In this document: in pieces, positions 27,221 through 35,880 of the stretch
Layout: each line of letters begins with the position of its first letter
How positions within the stretch are numbered: the stretch's first letter is position 1
Notes under the pieces: generated by a model
Databases searched by the model: none
Seen by the model: only the letters and a program-made list of their open reading frames with translations
Told to the model about the DNA's origin: nothing
Assembly: GCA_011525785.1 (NCBI GenBank)
Contig: WYBT01000030.1
Location: 62,001 to 126,000 of the forward strand
From: Planctomycetaceae bacterium
Lineage (GTDB): Bacteria > Planctomycetota > UBA1135 > GCA-002686595
DNA: 64,000 nucleotides
Direction of reading: 5' to 3'
Made by a program: the position numbers and the translations under genes

Positions 27221-28779
27221 ACGCAGCCGACCGCGCGCGCGTCACGCGGCGCTCCAAGTTCTCGATCGGCGCGCAGGTGCTCGTGCTCGTGGCGCTGGCC
27301 TTCGCCGCGGCCGTGTTGATCACCTGGCTCTCCGCGCGGCCGGGTCTGCGCGCGCGCTACGACCTGACCACCGCCAAGCTCAACACGCTCGATCCCGCGC
27401 TGGCCGACCTGATCGACAAGGCCAAGACGCGCATCGGCGTCGATTTCTTCTTCCAGCCGCAGGCGCCGCCGCTCGACCGCGTGGCCGCCGAGGCGCAGCG
27501 CCGCATGCGCGAGCTGTTGTTCGTCGCGCGCAGCCAGTTCCCCTCGAAGTTCCGCTTCATCGACCACGACCTGAGCGACCTCGCCGCGGTGCAGACGCGC
27601 ATGAAGGAGCTGGGTCTGGACGAGGCCAACGTGGCCGTGGTCGAGCTCGACGGCAAGCGCGTCGTGCTGCGCCTCTTGAAGGACATCGTGCGCATCAACC
27701 CGGGCAATCCGATGCTGCGCGAAGAGCCCAGCATCGAGGCCTTCGAAGGCGAGACCGCGCTCGCCAACGCGATCCTGCGCGTCTCGATCGGGGAGCGCCC
27801 GAAGGTCTGGTTCACAACCGGCCACGGCGAGCGCGACCTGTACGACGTCGAGGCGCGCACGGGCCTGGGCCGGCTCGACAGCGCGCTCGTGGCCGATGGC
27901 TTCGCGCCGGCGCGCTGGGATTCGCGCGCCGATCCGCACATCCCCGACGACGTGCGCGTGGTAGCGATCCTCGACGCGCGCCAGCCCTTCGGCACGGAAG
28001 AGCTCTCCGCGCTCGCGGCCTTCGTGGAGAGCGGCGGGCGCCTGCTCCTCGGCGCCTCGAGCGACGACGCGGCCCTCCGCGCGCAGGACTCGATCGAGCG
28101 CTTCGTCGAGCGCTGGGGCGTGCGCGTCGCGCCGGGCCTGGTGGCGCAGGTGATCCGCAACTCGTTCGGCGAGCGCGTGGTCGGCCGGCGCGAGTGCGCC
28201 ACGATCGTCGCCGGCGGATCGGGGCTCGACCCGCGCCATCCGATCACCGAGTCCCTGTGGCGCGCCGACAAGGGCGTGGGACTGCCCAACTCGCGGCCGC
28301 TCGAGCGCAATGACGAGGGCGCGCCGCCCAACGCAGTGATCGTCGACATCGTGCGCAGCCCGGCCGAGTCGTGGCGCGACCTGCCCAACTCCAAGGGCGA
28401 GTACGACTTCCGCCCCGACCCGCAACGCGAGGGCGAGCCGGGTTCGAACGCGGTGGCCTTTGCGGTCAACTTCCGGCCCTCCAAGCCGCGCTCGAGCGAT
28501 CCGGCGACGGCTGAGCGCGAGCGCTCGCGCGTGCTGGTGTTCGGCGGCGCCGACGCCTTTGCGAACGGCGCGCTCGAGCCCAACCGCGACCTGGCGCTCA
28601 ACGCCTTCAACTGGCTGGCTGAACGCGAGGAGCGGCTGCGCATCGCCGCGCGCGTCGACGACCGTCGCGTGGTCAGCGACGACCAGGCGATCGCGTACCT
28701 GAACTACGCGGCCCTGTTCGGGCTGCCGTCCCTGTGTGCGCTCTTGGGCGGCCTGCTCGCCTGGCGTCGGAGGAAGTGA
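27211..28779 (+). CDS. GldG-like ABC-associated protein (auxiliary transport component)
   Basis: A 522-residue protein of the GldG/ABC_transp_aux family. It has one membrane helix near the N-terminus (about 22-44, VLVLVALAFAAAVLITWLS) and one at the extreme C-terminus (AALFGLPSLCALLGGLLAWRRRK), with a large extracytoplasmic domain between. Family features are RYDLTTAKLNTLDPALADLIDKAKTRIGVDFFF, RPKVWFTTGHGERDL, and SALAAFVESGGRLLLGAS. In Bacteroidetes GldG belongs to the gliding/ABC machinery, but planctomycetes do not have the Bacteroidetes gliding apparatus, so the role here is open. It overlaps the permease gene by 10 bases. Confidence 0.88.
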   Translation: MELNAADRARVTRRSKFSIGAQVLVLVALAFAAAVLITWLSARPGLRARYDLTTAKLNTLDPALADLIDKAKTRIGVDFFFQPQAPPLDRVAAEAQRRMRELLFVARSQFPSKFRFIDHDLSDLAAVQTRMKELGLDEANVAVVELDGKRVVLRLLKDIVRINPGNPMLREEPSIEAFEGETALANAILRVSIGERPKVWFTTGHGERDLYDVEARTGLGRLDSALVADGFAPARWDSRADPHIPDDVRVVAILDARQPFGTEELSALAAFVESGGRLLLGASSDDAALRAQDSIERFVERWGVRVAPGLVAQVIRNSFGERVVGRRECATIVAGGSGLDPRHPITESLWRADKGVGLPNSRPLERNDEGAPPNAVIVDIVRSPAESWRDLPNSKGEYDFRPDPQREGEPGSNAVAFAVNFRPSKPRSSDPATAERERSRVLVFGGADAFANGALEPNRDLALNAFNWLAEREERLRIAARVDDRRVVSDDQAIAYLNYAALFGLPSLCALLGGLLAWRRRK

Positions 28780-28783
28780 AGCG

Positions 28784-30529
28784 ATGCACGCTCGGAGCTT
28801 GGTGCTCTTGTTCGCAGCCGTGGCGGCGCTCGTCGCCCTGACCTTCTGGCAACTGCGGCGCGAGGACGAACAGGGCGCGCAGGTCGACGCCCCGCTGCTC
28901 GAGGGCTTCGAGCGCAGCCGCGTCAAGGCCGTGCGCATCGACAACCTCGAGCGCTCGCTGCAACTGCGGCTGGAGCGCACGTCCCAGGGGCGCTGGATGA
29001 TCGTCGATCCGATCGAGTTCCCGGTCGAAGCCGCGGTGCTCGAGGCGCTGTTCAGCTCGCTCGAGACGCAGCGGCTGCGCCCGCCGCTGGTCGAGGACCT
29101 CGCCAAGGTCGGCCTCGCGCCGCCGCGCGTTGTGCTCGAGCTCACTGAGGAGATCGACGGACGTTCGCAGCTCACGCGCATCGAGGTCGGCGCGGTCGAC
29201 ATCGGCGAACAGCTGGTGTACGCGCGCCGCGACGGGCGGCTGGGCCGCACCGAGCGCGCGCTCGACACCGTGCTCGAGCGCGACTTGCCCGACTGGCGCG
29301 CGCACTACGTCATGTCGTTCGATCCGCGCAGCGTGGTGGAACTCTCGCGCGAAGGTCGCATGGAGCTCGCCGGTGAAGCGCCGCTGCCCGTCGAGTTGCG
29401 CGCGGTGCTCGACGGCGAGTGGCGCGCCACGGCGCCGTTCCAGGCGCAGCTCGACGCACGCGCCGTCGGCGGGCTGATCAACGCCATCGCCACGCTGCGC
29501 GCCGAGGCCTTCATCGACGCGCCCGGGCCGCTCGACTTCTACGGACTGGAGCGGCCCGCGGTGCGGCTGAGCGTCACCGACGCGAGCGGCGTCACGCAGA
29601 GCGTCCGACTGAGTCCGGAGCCGCAGGGCGAGATGTGGTACGCCAAGCGCGAGGACCAACCGTACATCTACCGCGTCTCCAGCATGTCGGCCGGCATGTG
29701 CTTTCCGCCCAGCCAGGGCTTCGTCGAGGCGAATCTCGCGCGCGTGGCGCGGAGCGAAGTCACCGGCCTGGAGTGGACTTACGAAGGCCGCAGCGTGAGT
29801 CTCGCGCTGTCCGACCGCGCGTGGCGCGCGACCGGACGTGAGGGCGAGCGTGTTGTGCTCGACGCGGCCGTGGCGGACGAGTCCGCGGTGGCCGACGCGC
29901 TCGCACTGGTCGAGCAGGCGCGCCTGGGCGGCATCGACTTCGCGCGCGACCTCACGCCGGAACAGGTCCGCGGGCGCCTCGTGCTGCGCCTGCGCAGCGG
30001 CGAGGTCGCCGGCGATCTGGGCGCGGCGGTGCGCACGCCCGACGGCGTGCAAGGAGTCGAGTTCCGCCGCGACGGTGATCACGTGGTGGGGCTCCTGGGC
30101 GAGGAGCTGCTCGCGCTGGTGCGGCGCGACGCGAGTTCGTTCCAGAGCCTGGTGCTGCACAAGCTGCTCGAGCTCGACGTGTCCTTCATCGAGATCGAGC
30201 ATCAAGGGCGGCGGCGCAAGTGGCTGCGCGACGATCACGGCCACTGGATTCGCGAGGGGCTCGAAGGCGAGGCCAAGGAGTTCAGCCGCTGGGTCGATCG
30301 ACTGCTCTCGATGCGCGCCTCGAGCATGCTCCAGCGCGGCGCCGAAGAGCCGCACGCGCCGCTGACGGTCAGCCTGGTCACGTTCCGGGGACAGACCACG
30401 TCGTTCGCTCTCGGTTTGCGACCGGGCGCACAGGCGCCGTCGACGCACGTCTATCGCAGCGACAGCCAGTACGCGGTCGTCGGCGCCGAGCCGTACACCT
30501 CGCTCGTGGCGCTGATGGTCGCTGACTGA
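28784..30529 (+). CDS. DUF4340 domain protein
   Basis: A 581-residue protein anchored by one N-terminal helix (SLVLLFAAVAALVALTFWQL) with the rest outside. It contains repeated DUF4340-type segments in which a beta-strand pair is followed by Y-ARRDGRLGRTERALDTVLERDLPDWRAHYVMSFDP and by FYGLERPAVRLSVTDASG. DUF4340 genes usually follow GldG-like genes, as here (spacing four bases, with GGAGGA before the start). The biochemical role is unknown; by context it is an extracytoplasmic part of the ABC complex. It ends the operon just before a strong hairpin. Confidence 0.85.
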   Translation: MHARSLVLLFAAVAALVALTFWQLRREDEQGAQVDAPLLEGFERSRVKAVRIDNLERSLQLRLERTSQGRWMIVDPIEFPVEAAVLEALFSSLETQRLRPPLVEDLAKVGLAPPRVVLELTEEIDGRSQLTRIEVGAVDIGEQLVYARRDGRLGRTERALDTVLERDLPDWRAHYVMSFDPRSVVELSREGRMELAGEAPLPVELRAVLDGEWRATAPFQAQLDARAVGGLINAIATLRAEAFIDAPGPLDFYGLERPAVRLSVTDASGVTQSVRLSPEPQGEMWYAKREDQPYIYRVSSMSAGMCFPPSQGFVEANLARVARSEVTGLEWTYEGRSVSLALSDRAWRATGREGERVVLDAAVADESAVADALALVEQARLGGIDFARDLTPEQVRGRLVLRLRSGEVAGDLGAAVRTPDGVQGVEFRRDGDHVVGLLGEELLALVRRDASSFQSLVLHKLLELDVSFIEIEHQGRRRKWLRDDHGHWIREGLEGEAKEFSRWVDRLLSMRASSMLQRGAEEPHAPLTVSLVTFRGQTTSFALGLRPGAQAPSTHVYRSDSQYAVVGAEPYTSLVALMVAD

Positions 30530-30541
30530 GCTACGGCTTCG

Positions 30542-30570
30542 AGGGATCCTCGCGCCGCGCGCGGATCCCT
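30542..30570 (+). terminator. Terminator-like hairpin after the ABC operon
   Basis: Arms AGGGATCC/GGATCCCT plus an inner CGCG/CGCG stem close over a CCG loop with one T-C mismatch. It begins 12 bases after the DUF4340 stop, exactly where an operon end is expected. There is no T run downstream, so if it terminates it does so by hairpin alone or with Rho. Confidence 0.55.
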
Positions 30571-30600
30571 GGAAGCAGTGGCGACGAGGCCAACAGCTCA

Positions 30601-30619
30601 GCGCGGCCGAGAGCCGCGC
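30601..30619. other. Second hairpin before the helicase promoter
   Basis: Perfect 7-base arms GCGCGGC/GCCGCGC around CGAGA. It sits between the operon-end hairpin and the promoter at 30631, so it is more likely an additional terminator or an operator than part of a coding region. Confidence 0.4.
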
Positions 30620-30630
30620 CGCTCGCGCGC

Positions 30631-30659
30631 TTGTGACGACCCTTCCAAAGCCCTAACTT
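30631..30659 (+). promoter_or_regulatory. Promoter of the helicase-exonuclease pair
   Basis: TTGTGA (30631-30636) and TAACTT (30654-30659) are spaced by exactly 17 bases. Transcription would start about 40 bases before the ATG at 30709. No LexA-type or other repeat overlapping it is evident. Confidence 0.55.
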
Positions 30660-30708
30660 TCGAGCCGGGAGCGGGCTGGAAGCGGGTCGGAGCACAGGGG
30701 CACGAGGC

Positions 30709-33150
30709 ATGCGCGAAGTGGGCGAGGAAACGGCGGGGGAAGGCGACGGCGCGCGCAAGCCCTCGATCGTGCGCGGCGGCGCGCGGCGCGCGCGGGCCGG
30801 CGGCGATGCGCTCGAGCTGGCGGAGCAGTTGAAGCACGACGGCGAACTCGCGCCGCGCTTCTCGCACTGGCGCGAGGTCCCCGCGCGAGCTGAGCGCTCG
30901 CAGGAACTGCCGCAGGCGCTGCATCCGCGCCTGCGCGAGCAGTTGGCGGCGCGCGGACAGACGCGCGTCTATTCGCACCAGGCGCAGGCCATCGAAGCCG
31001 CGCTCGCGGGCGAGGACGTGCTCATCTCGACCCCGACCGCGTCGGGCAAGACGCTGTGCTACACCGCGCCGATCCTGCAGCGTTTGCTCGAATCGAACGG
31101 CGACGCGCGCGCGCTGATGCTGTTCCCGACCAAGGCGCTCTCGCAGGACCAGAGCGCGAGCTTGAACGACATGATCCGCGCGCTGAGCGCGGACTGGCGC
31201 AGCTGCACCTACGACGGCGACACGCCGCCCAGCGTGCGCCGCACGCTGCGCGACGAAGGGCACGTGGTGCTCACCAATCCGTGGATGCTGCACGCCGGCA
31301 TCCTGCCCAACCACGCCAAGTGGTCGGAGTTCTTCACCAGCCTGCGCACGATCGTGATCGACGAGGCGCACACGCTCTCGGGCGTGTTCGGCTCGAGCGT
31401 CGCGAACGTCGTGCGGCGCCTGCTGCGCATCGCCGAGCACTACCACAGTCGCCCGCAGTTCATCCTCTCGTCAGCGACGCTTCGCGATGGCGCCGAGCAC
31501 GCGAAGAGGCTCACGGGTCGCGACGTGCGCGTCGTCGACGAGGACGGCTCGCCCTCGGGCGCGCGCGTGTTCGGCGTCTACAACCCGCCGTTGCTCGATC
31601 CCGTCGCGGGCCTGCGCGCCAACGCGCTCGAGGAAGCGCGTCGCCTCGCGCTGTCGGTCTGCGGCCCAGATCGCCAGGTGATCTTCTTCTGCGGCCAGCG
31701 CACGGCCGTCGAGGTGCTCACGCGCTACCTCAAGGAGAGCGCGAGCGCGATGGGCCTCGAGGAGGGCGAGATCCGCGGCTACCGCGGCGGCTACTTGCCG
31801 CTGCACCGGCGCGAGATCGAGGACGGCCTGCGGCGCGGCGCGGTCAAGGTTGTGGTCTCGACCAACGCGCTCGAGCTGGGCGTCGACATCGGCCGGCTCG
31901 ATGTGGCCGTGCTCGTCGGTTATCCCGGCTCGCAGGCGTCGTTTTGGCAACGCGCGGGCCGCGCCGGCCGCCGCGGACAGTCGAGCCTCACGGTGCTCAT
32001 CGCGCGCTCCGATCCGCTCGATCAGTACCTCGCCGCGAGCCCGCAGTATTTGTTCGACGCGCCGCGCGAAAAGCTCGGGCTCGATGCGAACAACCTCGTG
32101 ATCCTCTCCGAGCAGCTCAAGTGCGCGGCCTTCGAGCTGCCCTTCCGCGACTGCGATCTCGAGCGCGGGCCCTTCGCGAGCGCGCCGCACGTCGCTGACG
32201 TGCTCGACTACCTGGCGAGCGAGTCGAAGCTGCTGCTCAAGCGCGACGACACCTGGCACTGGATGGCCGACGCCTATCCGGCGCAGGACGTGCCGCTCGC
32301 GAGCGGCGGCCCGGACAACGTGCTGATCCTCGACGCCGAGACGAAGAAGGCCATCGGCGAGATCGACCGCGCTGGCTCGCTCACCACCTGCCACGAGGGC
32401 GCGATCTACCAGATCGAAGGCGAGACCTGGAAGGTCGAGCGCTTCGACTACGAGAACCGCCGCGCGTACGTGCGTTCGGTCGAGAGCGACTACTTCACCG
32501 AGGCCGAGGTCGACACGAGCTGGCAGCTCCTGCGCTTGGAGCGGCGCTCGATCCGCGAGCGCGACGGCGGCGGAGAGGACTTTTCGATCCACGCCGGCGA
32601 GGTGCACGTCACGACGCTCGCCACGCAGTACAAGAAGATCCGCTTCTACACGCGCGAGAACGTGGGTTGCGAAGACATCCACCTGCCCGCGGAAGAGCTC
32701 GACACGCAAGCCTTCGTGCTCACGCTCTCGGAGGCGAGCGCGGAGCAACTCGGCCTGGTCGGGGCGGAGCGCGGCGCGGCCTGGCGCAGCGTCGGGGGCC
32801 TCGTGCGCCGCGTCGCGCCGCTGTTCCTGCGCTGCCAGCCCAGCGATCTGGGCTTGGCGAGCGAAGTGCGTTCGCCGACCTTCGCGCGGCCGGCGATCGT
32901 GCTGTACGACCGCGTGCAGGGCGGCGTGGGGCTCGCCGATGTGCTCTTCGACGCGCACCGCGACGTGTTCGCGGCCGCGCTGCGCATTGTCGAGCACTGC
33001 GCCTGCCGCTCGGGTTGTCCCGCGTGCGTCGGACCGATCTCGGAGTCGGGCGCCATGGGCAAGCTGGCGGCGCGGCGGCTGCTCGCGCACTTCACCAGCG
33101 GCCCGCGTCCGGCGCCGAGCGCGGTCGACGAGGCGCTGAGCGCGCCCTGA
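30709..33150 (+). CDS. mrfA: MrfA/YprA-like superfamily 2 helicase with DUF1998
   Basis: An 813-residue DNA helicase. The Q-like motif is YSHQAQAI (88-95), Walker A PTASGKT (109-115), the DEAH box is at 218-221 in IVIDEAH, motif III is LSSATL, and motif VI is QRAGRAGRRGQ. The C-terminal DUF1998 region ends with four cysteines (764, 766, 770, 773; CACRSGCPAC), the zinc site described in MrfA. In Bacillus subtilis MrfA works with the exonuclease MrfB to remove mitomycin-type DNA lesions independently of UvrABC; the next gene is an MrfB-like exonuclease. The first 60 residues are a variable extension. The gene has its own promoter. Confidence 0.9.
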   Translation: MREVGEETAGEGDGARKPSIVRGGARRARAGGDALELAEQLKHDGELAPRFSHWREVPARAERSQELPQALHPRLREQLAARGQTRVYSHQAQAIEAALAGEDVLISTPTASGKTLCYTAPILQRLLESNGDARALMLFPTKALSQDQSASLNDMIRALSADWRSCTYDGDTPPSVRRTLRDEGHVVLTNPWMLHAGILPNHAKWSEFFTSLRTIVIDEAHTLSGVFGSSVANVVRRLLRIAEHYHSRPQFILSSATLRDGAEHAKRLTGRDVRVVDEDGSPSGARVFGVYNPPLLDPVAGLRANALEEARRLALSVCGPDRQVIFFCGQRTAVEVLTRYLKESASAMGLEEGEIRGYRGGYLPLHRREIEDGLRRGAVKVVVSTNALELGVDIGRLDVAVLVGYPGSQASFWQRAGRAGRRGQSSLTVLIARSDPLDQYLAASPQYLFDAPREKLGLDANNLVILSEQLKCAAFELPFRDCDLERGPFASAPHVADVLDYLASESKLLLKRDDTWHWMADAYPAQDVPLASGGPDNVLILDAETKKAIGEIDRAGSLTTCHEGAIYQIEGETWKVERFDYENRRAYVRSVESDYFTEAEVDTSWQLLRLERRSIRERDGGGEDFSIHAGEVHVTTLATQYKKIRFYTRENVGCEDIHLPAEELDTQAFVLTLSEASAEQLGLVGAERGAAWRSVGGLVRRVAPLFLRCQPSDLGLASEVRSPTFARPAIVLYDRVQGGVGLADVLFDAHRDVFAAALRIVEHCACRSGCPACVGPISESGAMGKLAARRLLAHFTSGPRPAPSAVDEALSAP

Positions 33151-33166
33151 GGCGAGGCCGCGAGCC

Positions 33167-34291
33167 GTGGACGCGTCGTTCAAGGATCGACTCGCGCGCC
33201 TGAGGCGCGAGGCGCCGCCCAAGGCCGATCCGAAGGCGACGGAGGCGCCCGCGCCGTCGACGGAGTCGCCCCCCGCGCCCGAGTTGCCGTCGTGGTGGCG
33301 CGCGCGGCTCGCCACGCGCGCGAACGCGCTCAATCCGCCCGCGCCTGATGCTCTTGCGTCGCCTCCGAGCGATTTGCTCGAGGTTTCGAACGAGCGCGGC
33401 GCGTTCGCCGTCCGAGAGCAGCGTCTGCCGCTCGCGCATCGCCACGGAGCGTTCGAGCTCGCAACCCTGCGCCGCATCGACGCGCAGCGCATCGCCTTGA
33501 TCGCCAAGGACGAGCGGCTGGCGCAACTCGACCCCGCGCGCGCGCTCTTGCTCGACATCGAGACCACGGGACTCTCGGGCGGCGCGGGGACCAAGGCCTT
33601 CCTCGTCGGACTGGGCTGGATCGAAGACGCCCAGCTCGTGCTGTGGCAGGGCTTCCTGCGCGGGCCCGAGGAAGAAGCGGCGCTGCTGCACGCGGTCGCC
33701 GAACACGTCGAACGCAGCGACGCGCTCGTGACCTTCTTCGGCAAGACCTTCGATCGCCACCGGCTCGAGGACAAGATGCGCGTGCACGGCGTCAAGCCGC
33801 CCTTCGAGTCGCGCGCGCACCTCGACCTGTACCACCCGCTGCGCGCGCTGTACCGACCGGCGCTCGAGAACGCGCGCCTGGGCACGTTCGAGCGCGTACT
33901 GTGCGGCGTCGAGCGCCAGGACGATCTCTCCGGCGCGTTCGCGCCCGAGGCCTGGTACGACTTCCTCGCCGGCCGGCCGCACCGCCTCGAGCGCGTATTC
34001 GCGCACAACCGCGACGACGTGCTCAGCCTCGCGACGCTGTGCGCGCACTTGGGCTCGCTCGAGCTTTTCCCGCAGCTCGACGCCGCGGCGGACGACTCGC
34101 TGCGTGCGCTCGAGAGCGCGCGACTGCGCGGCCTGGCGCGCGTGCTGGCGCACCACAAGCTCTGGAGCGAGTGCGAAGGGCTGGCGCGCGCGGCGGCCGA
34201 GCTCACCCGCGACGAGGCGCAGCGCTGCGAGCTCGAGGAGTTGATCGCGCTCGCGCAGCGCCGGGCTTCGCGTTCACGCCGCAGCCGCTGA
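33167..34291 (+). CDS. mrfB: MrfB/YprB-like DEDD exonuclease
   Basis: A 374-residue protein with an RNase H-like YprB domain. Catalytic acids are Asp130 and Glu132 in LLLDIETTGLSGGAGTKAFLVGLG, Asp196 in TFFGKTFDRHRLEDK, and His280/Asp284 in AHNRDDVLSLATL, so the DEDD set is complete. A Pro-rich disordered stretch (15-70) precedes it, and an Ala-rich helical tail may be TPR-like as in MrfB. It follows the helicase gene by 16 bases in the same transcript. In B. subtilis MrfB is a 3'-5' exonuclease needed with MrfA for mitomycin C repair. The GTG start is the first good one. Confidence 0.88.
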   Translation: MDASFKDRLARLRREAPPKADPKATEAPAPSTESPPAPELPSWWRARLATRANALNPPAPDALASPPSDLLEVSNERGAFAVREQRLPLAHRHGAFELATLRRIDAQRIALIAKDERLAQLDPARALLLDIETTGLSGGAGTKAFLVGLGWIEDAQLVLWQGFLRGPEEEAALLHAVAEHVERSDALVTFFGKTFDRHRLEDKMRVHGVKPPFESRAHLDLYHPLRALYRPALENARLGTFERVLCGVERQDDLSGAFAPEAWYDFLAGRPHRLERVFAHNRDDVLSLATLCAHLGSLELFPQLDAAADDSLRALESARLRGLARVLAHHKLWSECEGLARAAAELTRDEAQRCELEELIALAQRRASRSRRSR

Positions 34292-34313
34292 ACGAGGCCC
34301 GCGCGCGCTCGCC

Positions 34314-34910
34314 TCAGCGTTGCAAAGCGGCTCGACTCGCAAAGTGCAGCGCGATCGCTTCGGGCAGCGCGAGCTTCTCTTCTTCGAACACGCGCGCCGC
34401 GAGCGAGTGCGCGTCGTCGCCGGGCTTGACCTGAGTGCGCCGCTGCACGAGCGGCGGCCCTGAGTCGTACTCGTTGGTCACGTAGTGCACGGTGCAGCCG
34501 CTCACGCTCTCGCCCGCAGCAATCACGGCGGCGTGCACGCGCTCGCCGTAGTAGCCCTTGCCGCCGAACTTCGGCAGCAGCGCGGGGTGGATGTTGATCA
34601 CTCGTGATTCCCAGCGCTCGGGCACGAGCAGCAGCCGCAGGAAGCCGGCGAGCACGACCAGCGCGACGTCGCGCGCTTCGACTTCGCGGAAGATCGCGGC
34701 GCTGAACTCCTGCGGCGAGGAGAACTGGCGGTGGTCGACGAGCACGCACTCCAGTCCCAGGCGTCTGGCGCGCTCGATCGCGCCCGCGCTCGGTGAGTTC
34801 ACGACCACCAGCGCGAGCTGCGCCTCGAGCTCGCCGCTGGCGATCTTCTCAGCCAGGTTCTCGAGCGAGCGCCCGCCGCCGGAGGCCAGCACTGCGATGC
34901 GCCGGTTCAC
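34314..34910 (-). CDS. purN: Phosphoribosylglycinamide formyltransferase
   Basis: A 198-residue enzyme of purine synthesis that transfers the formyl group of 10-formyl-tetrahydrofolate to GAR. The start reads MNRRIAVLASGGGRSLENL. Catalytic residues are Asn106 and His108 in VINIHPALLPKFGGKGYYG and Asp149 in VTNEYDSGPPL, all in the expected positions. The GTG start overlaps the preceding phosphorylase-like gene as GTGA, so the two are translationally coupled. The upstream extension of this frame is a shadow. It converges with the mrfB-like gene with 22 bases between stops. Confidence 0.95.
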   Translation of the reverse strand: MNRRIAVLASGGGRSLENLAEKIASGELEAQLALVVVNSPSAGAIERARRLGLECVLVDHRQFSSPQEFSAAIFREVEARDVALVVLAGFLRLLLVPERWESRVINIHPALLPKFGGKGYYGERVHAAVIAAGESVSGCTVHYVTNEYDSGPPLVQRRTQVKPGDDAHSLAARVFEEEKLALPEAIALHFASRAALQR

Positions 34911-35776
34911 GCTTGTTCGCCCTCGCGCGCGCGACCCCACGCTTCCGCGCGTGCGGCGCGCACCACCTCGACGATCAGATCGTCGACGGCCGGCGCCAGC
35001 GCCGCGGCGCGCGCGGCGATCTTCGCGATGTCGAGCTCCTCGTCGCCCTCCTGGACCACGAGCACGGCGGCCAGCACGCCGACTCCCGCGTGGGCTGCCG
35101 CGTGCAAGGGCTCGATCAGCCGTTGCGCGCTGACCTGCGCTCCGAGCGCGGCGAAAGCGCGGCGTTCGGCCGGCGTTTCGAGCGTCGGACCGAGCGGGCA
35201 GGCCGCGACGGACTCGGCGCCGTGCAGCCCCAGTCGCTGGCAGATCTCGAGCGCCGAGCGCCGCAGGTGCGCGTCGTGGGTGCGCGTCTGGTCGGGGAAC
35301 TGCGCGCCCAGGCGGCTGGAGCCCAGTCCCATCAACACGGTGCCGCCGCTCAGGTTCAAGTGATCGCGCACCAGCGCGATCGAGCCCGCGCGCAGGCCGC
35401 CGTCGCTCGCGCTGCGCGTCGCAGCGCCCGCGCACACGTGGATCAGGCTCGCCGCGCCGCTCGCGCCCGCCAGCCAGATCGGAAAGGCGCCGTGCCAGGG
35501 CGCGTCGCCCGCTTTCGCATCGCCCGGCGCGTCCTCGAAGATCCACACCGGCGCGCCCTCGAGCGTCCCGAAGTGGAGCAGCACATCGCGCCAGCGCTCG
35601 GGCGAGCCTTCCAGGCGCGAGAAGGGCAGTCGCCAGGCCTGTTCCAGACGTCCGACCAGCGCAGCGGCGCCGGTGGCGAGCGAGAGCACGGCCGACGGGC
35701 GCGGCGCACGCGCGCGCTCGAGCGAGGCCTGCGCGCGCGCTACCGCTTCATCCAGTTCGCAAGTGGGGGTCTTCAT
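34907..35776 (-). CDS. Degenerate purine nucleoside phosphorylase family protein
   Basis: A 289-residue protein of the trimeric PNP/MTAP fold. Family resemblance is clear in DHLNLSGGTVLMG, GAQFPDQTRTHDAHLRR and ACPLGPTLETPAERRA. Key positions are altered: the substrate loop normally reading TNAAGG is CAGAATR (115-121), the GMSTVPE segment is AQRLIEP, the base-binding Asn is Gln242 in VLVVQEG, and the phosphate-binding Ser/His motifs are not recognisable. Glu of LETPAE (200-205) is kept. It may have lost phosphorolysis and act as a regulator, or have a changed substrate. It is coupled to purN (GTGA overlap) and has a -10 12 bases before the ATG. Confidence 0.8.
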   Translation of the reverse strand: MKTPTCELDEAVARAQASLERARAPRPSAVLSLATGAAALVGRLEQAWRLPFSRLEGSPERWRDVLLHFGTLEGAPVWIFEDAPGDAKAGDAPWHGAFPIWLAGASGAASLIHVCAGAATRSASDGGLRAGSIALVRDHLNLSGGTVLMGLGSSRLGAQFPDQTRTHDAHLRRSALEICQRLGLHGAESVAACPLGPTLETPAERRAFAALGAQVSAQRLIEPLHAAAHAGVGVLAAVLVVQEGDEELDIAKIAARAAALAPAVDDLIVEVVRAARAEAWGRAREGEQA

Positions 35777-35788
35777 CGTTGCGCGCGT

Positions 35789-35794
35789 AGCCTA
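35789..35794 (-). promoter_or_regulatory. -10 element TAGGCT of the phosphorylase-purN pair
   Basis: Read on the minus strand, TAGGCT ends 12 bases before the ATG at 35776, giving a leader of only about five bases. The bases form the symmetric TAGCCTA also found at 20225-20231. No clear -35 is present. Confidence 0.45.
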
Positions 35795-35880
35795 CGCCGC
35801 GCCGAGCGGCGGATCACCGCCTTGCGCGTCGCAACGCAACTCGCGGTCGCTGGCTCGACCGGCCGCGAGCGACGTGCAAC

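Noticed and set aside
31471..34749. 1092-codon minus-strand frame opposite the mrfAB-like pair
   Set aside because: Only its last part (34749-34314) overlaps the real purN gene in frame; the rest is Arg/Ala-rich shadow.
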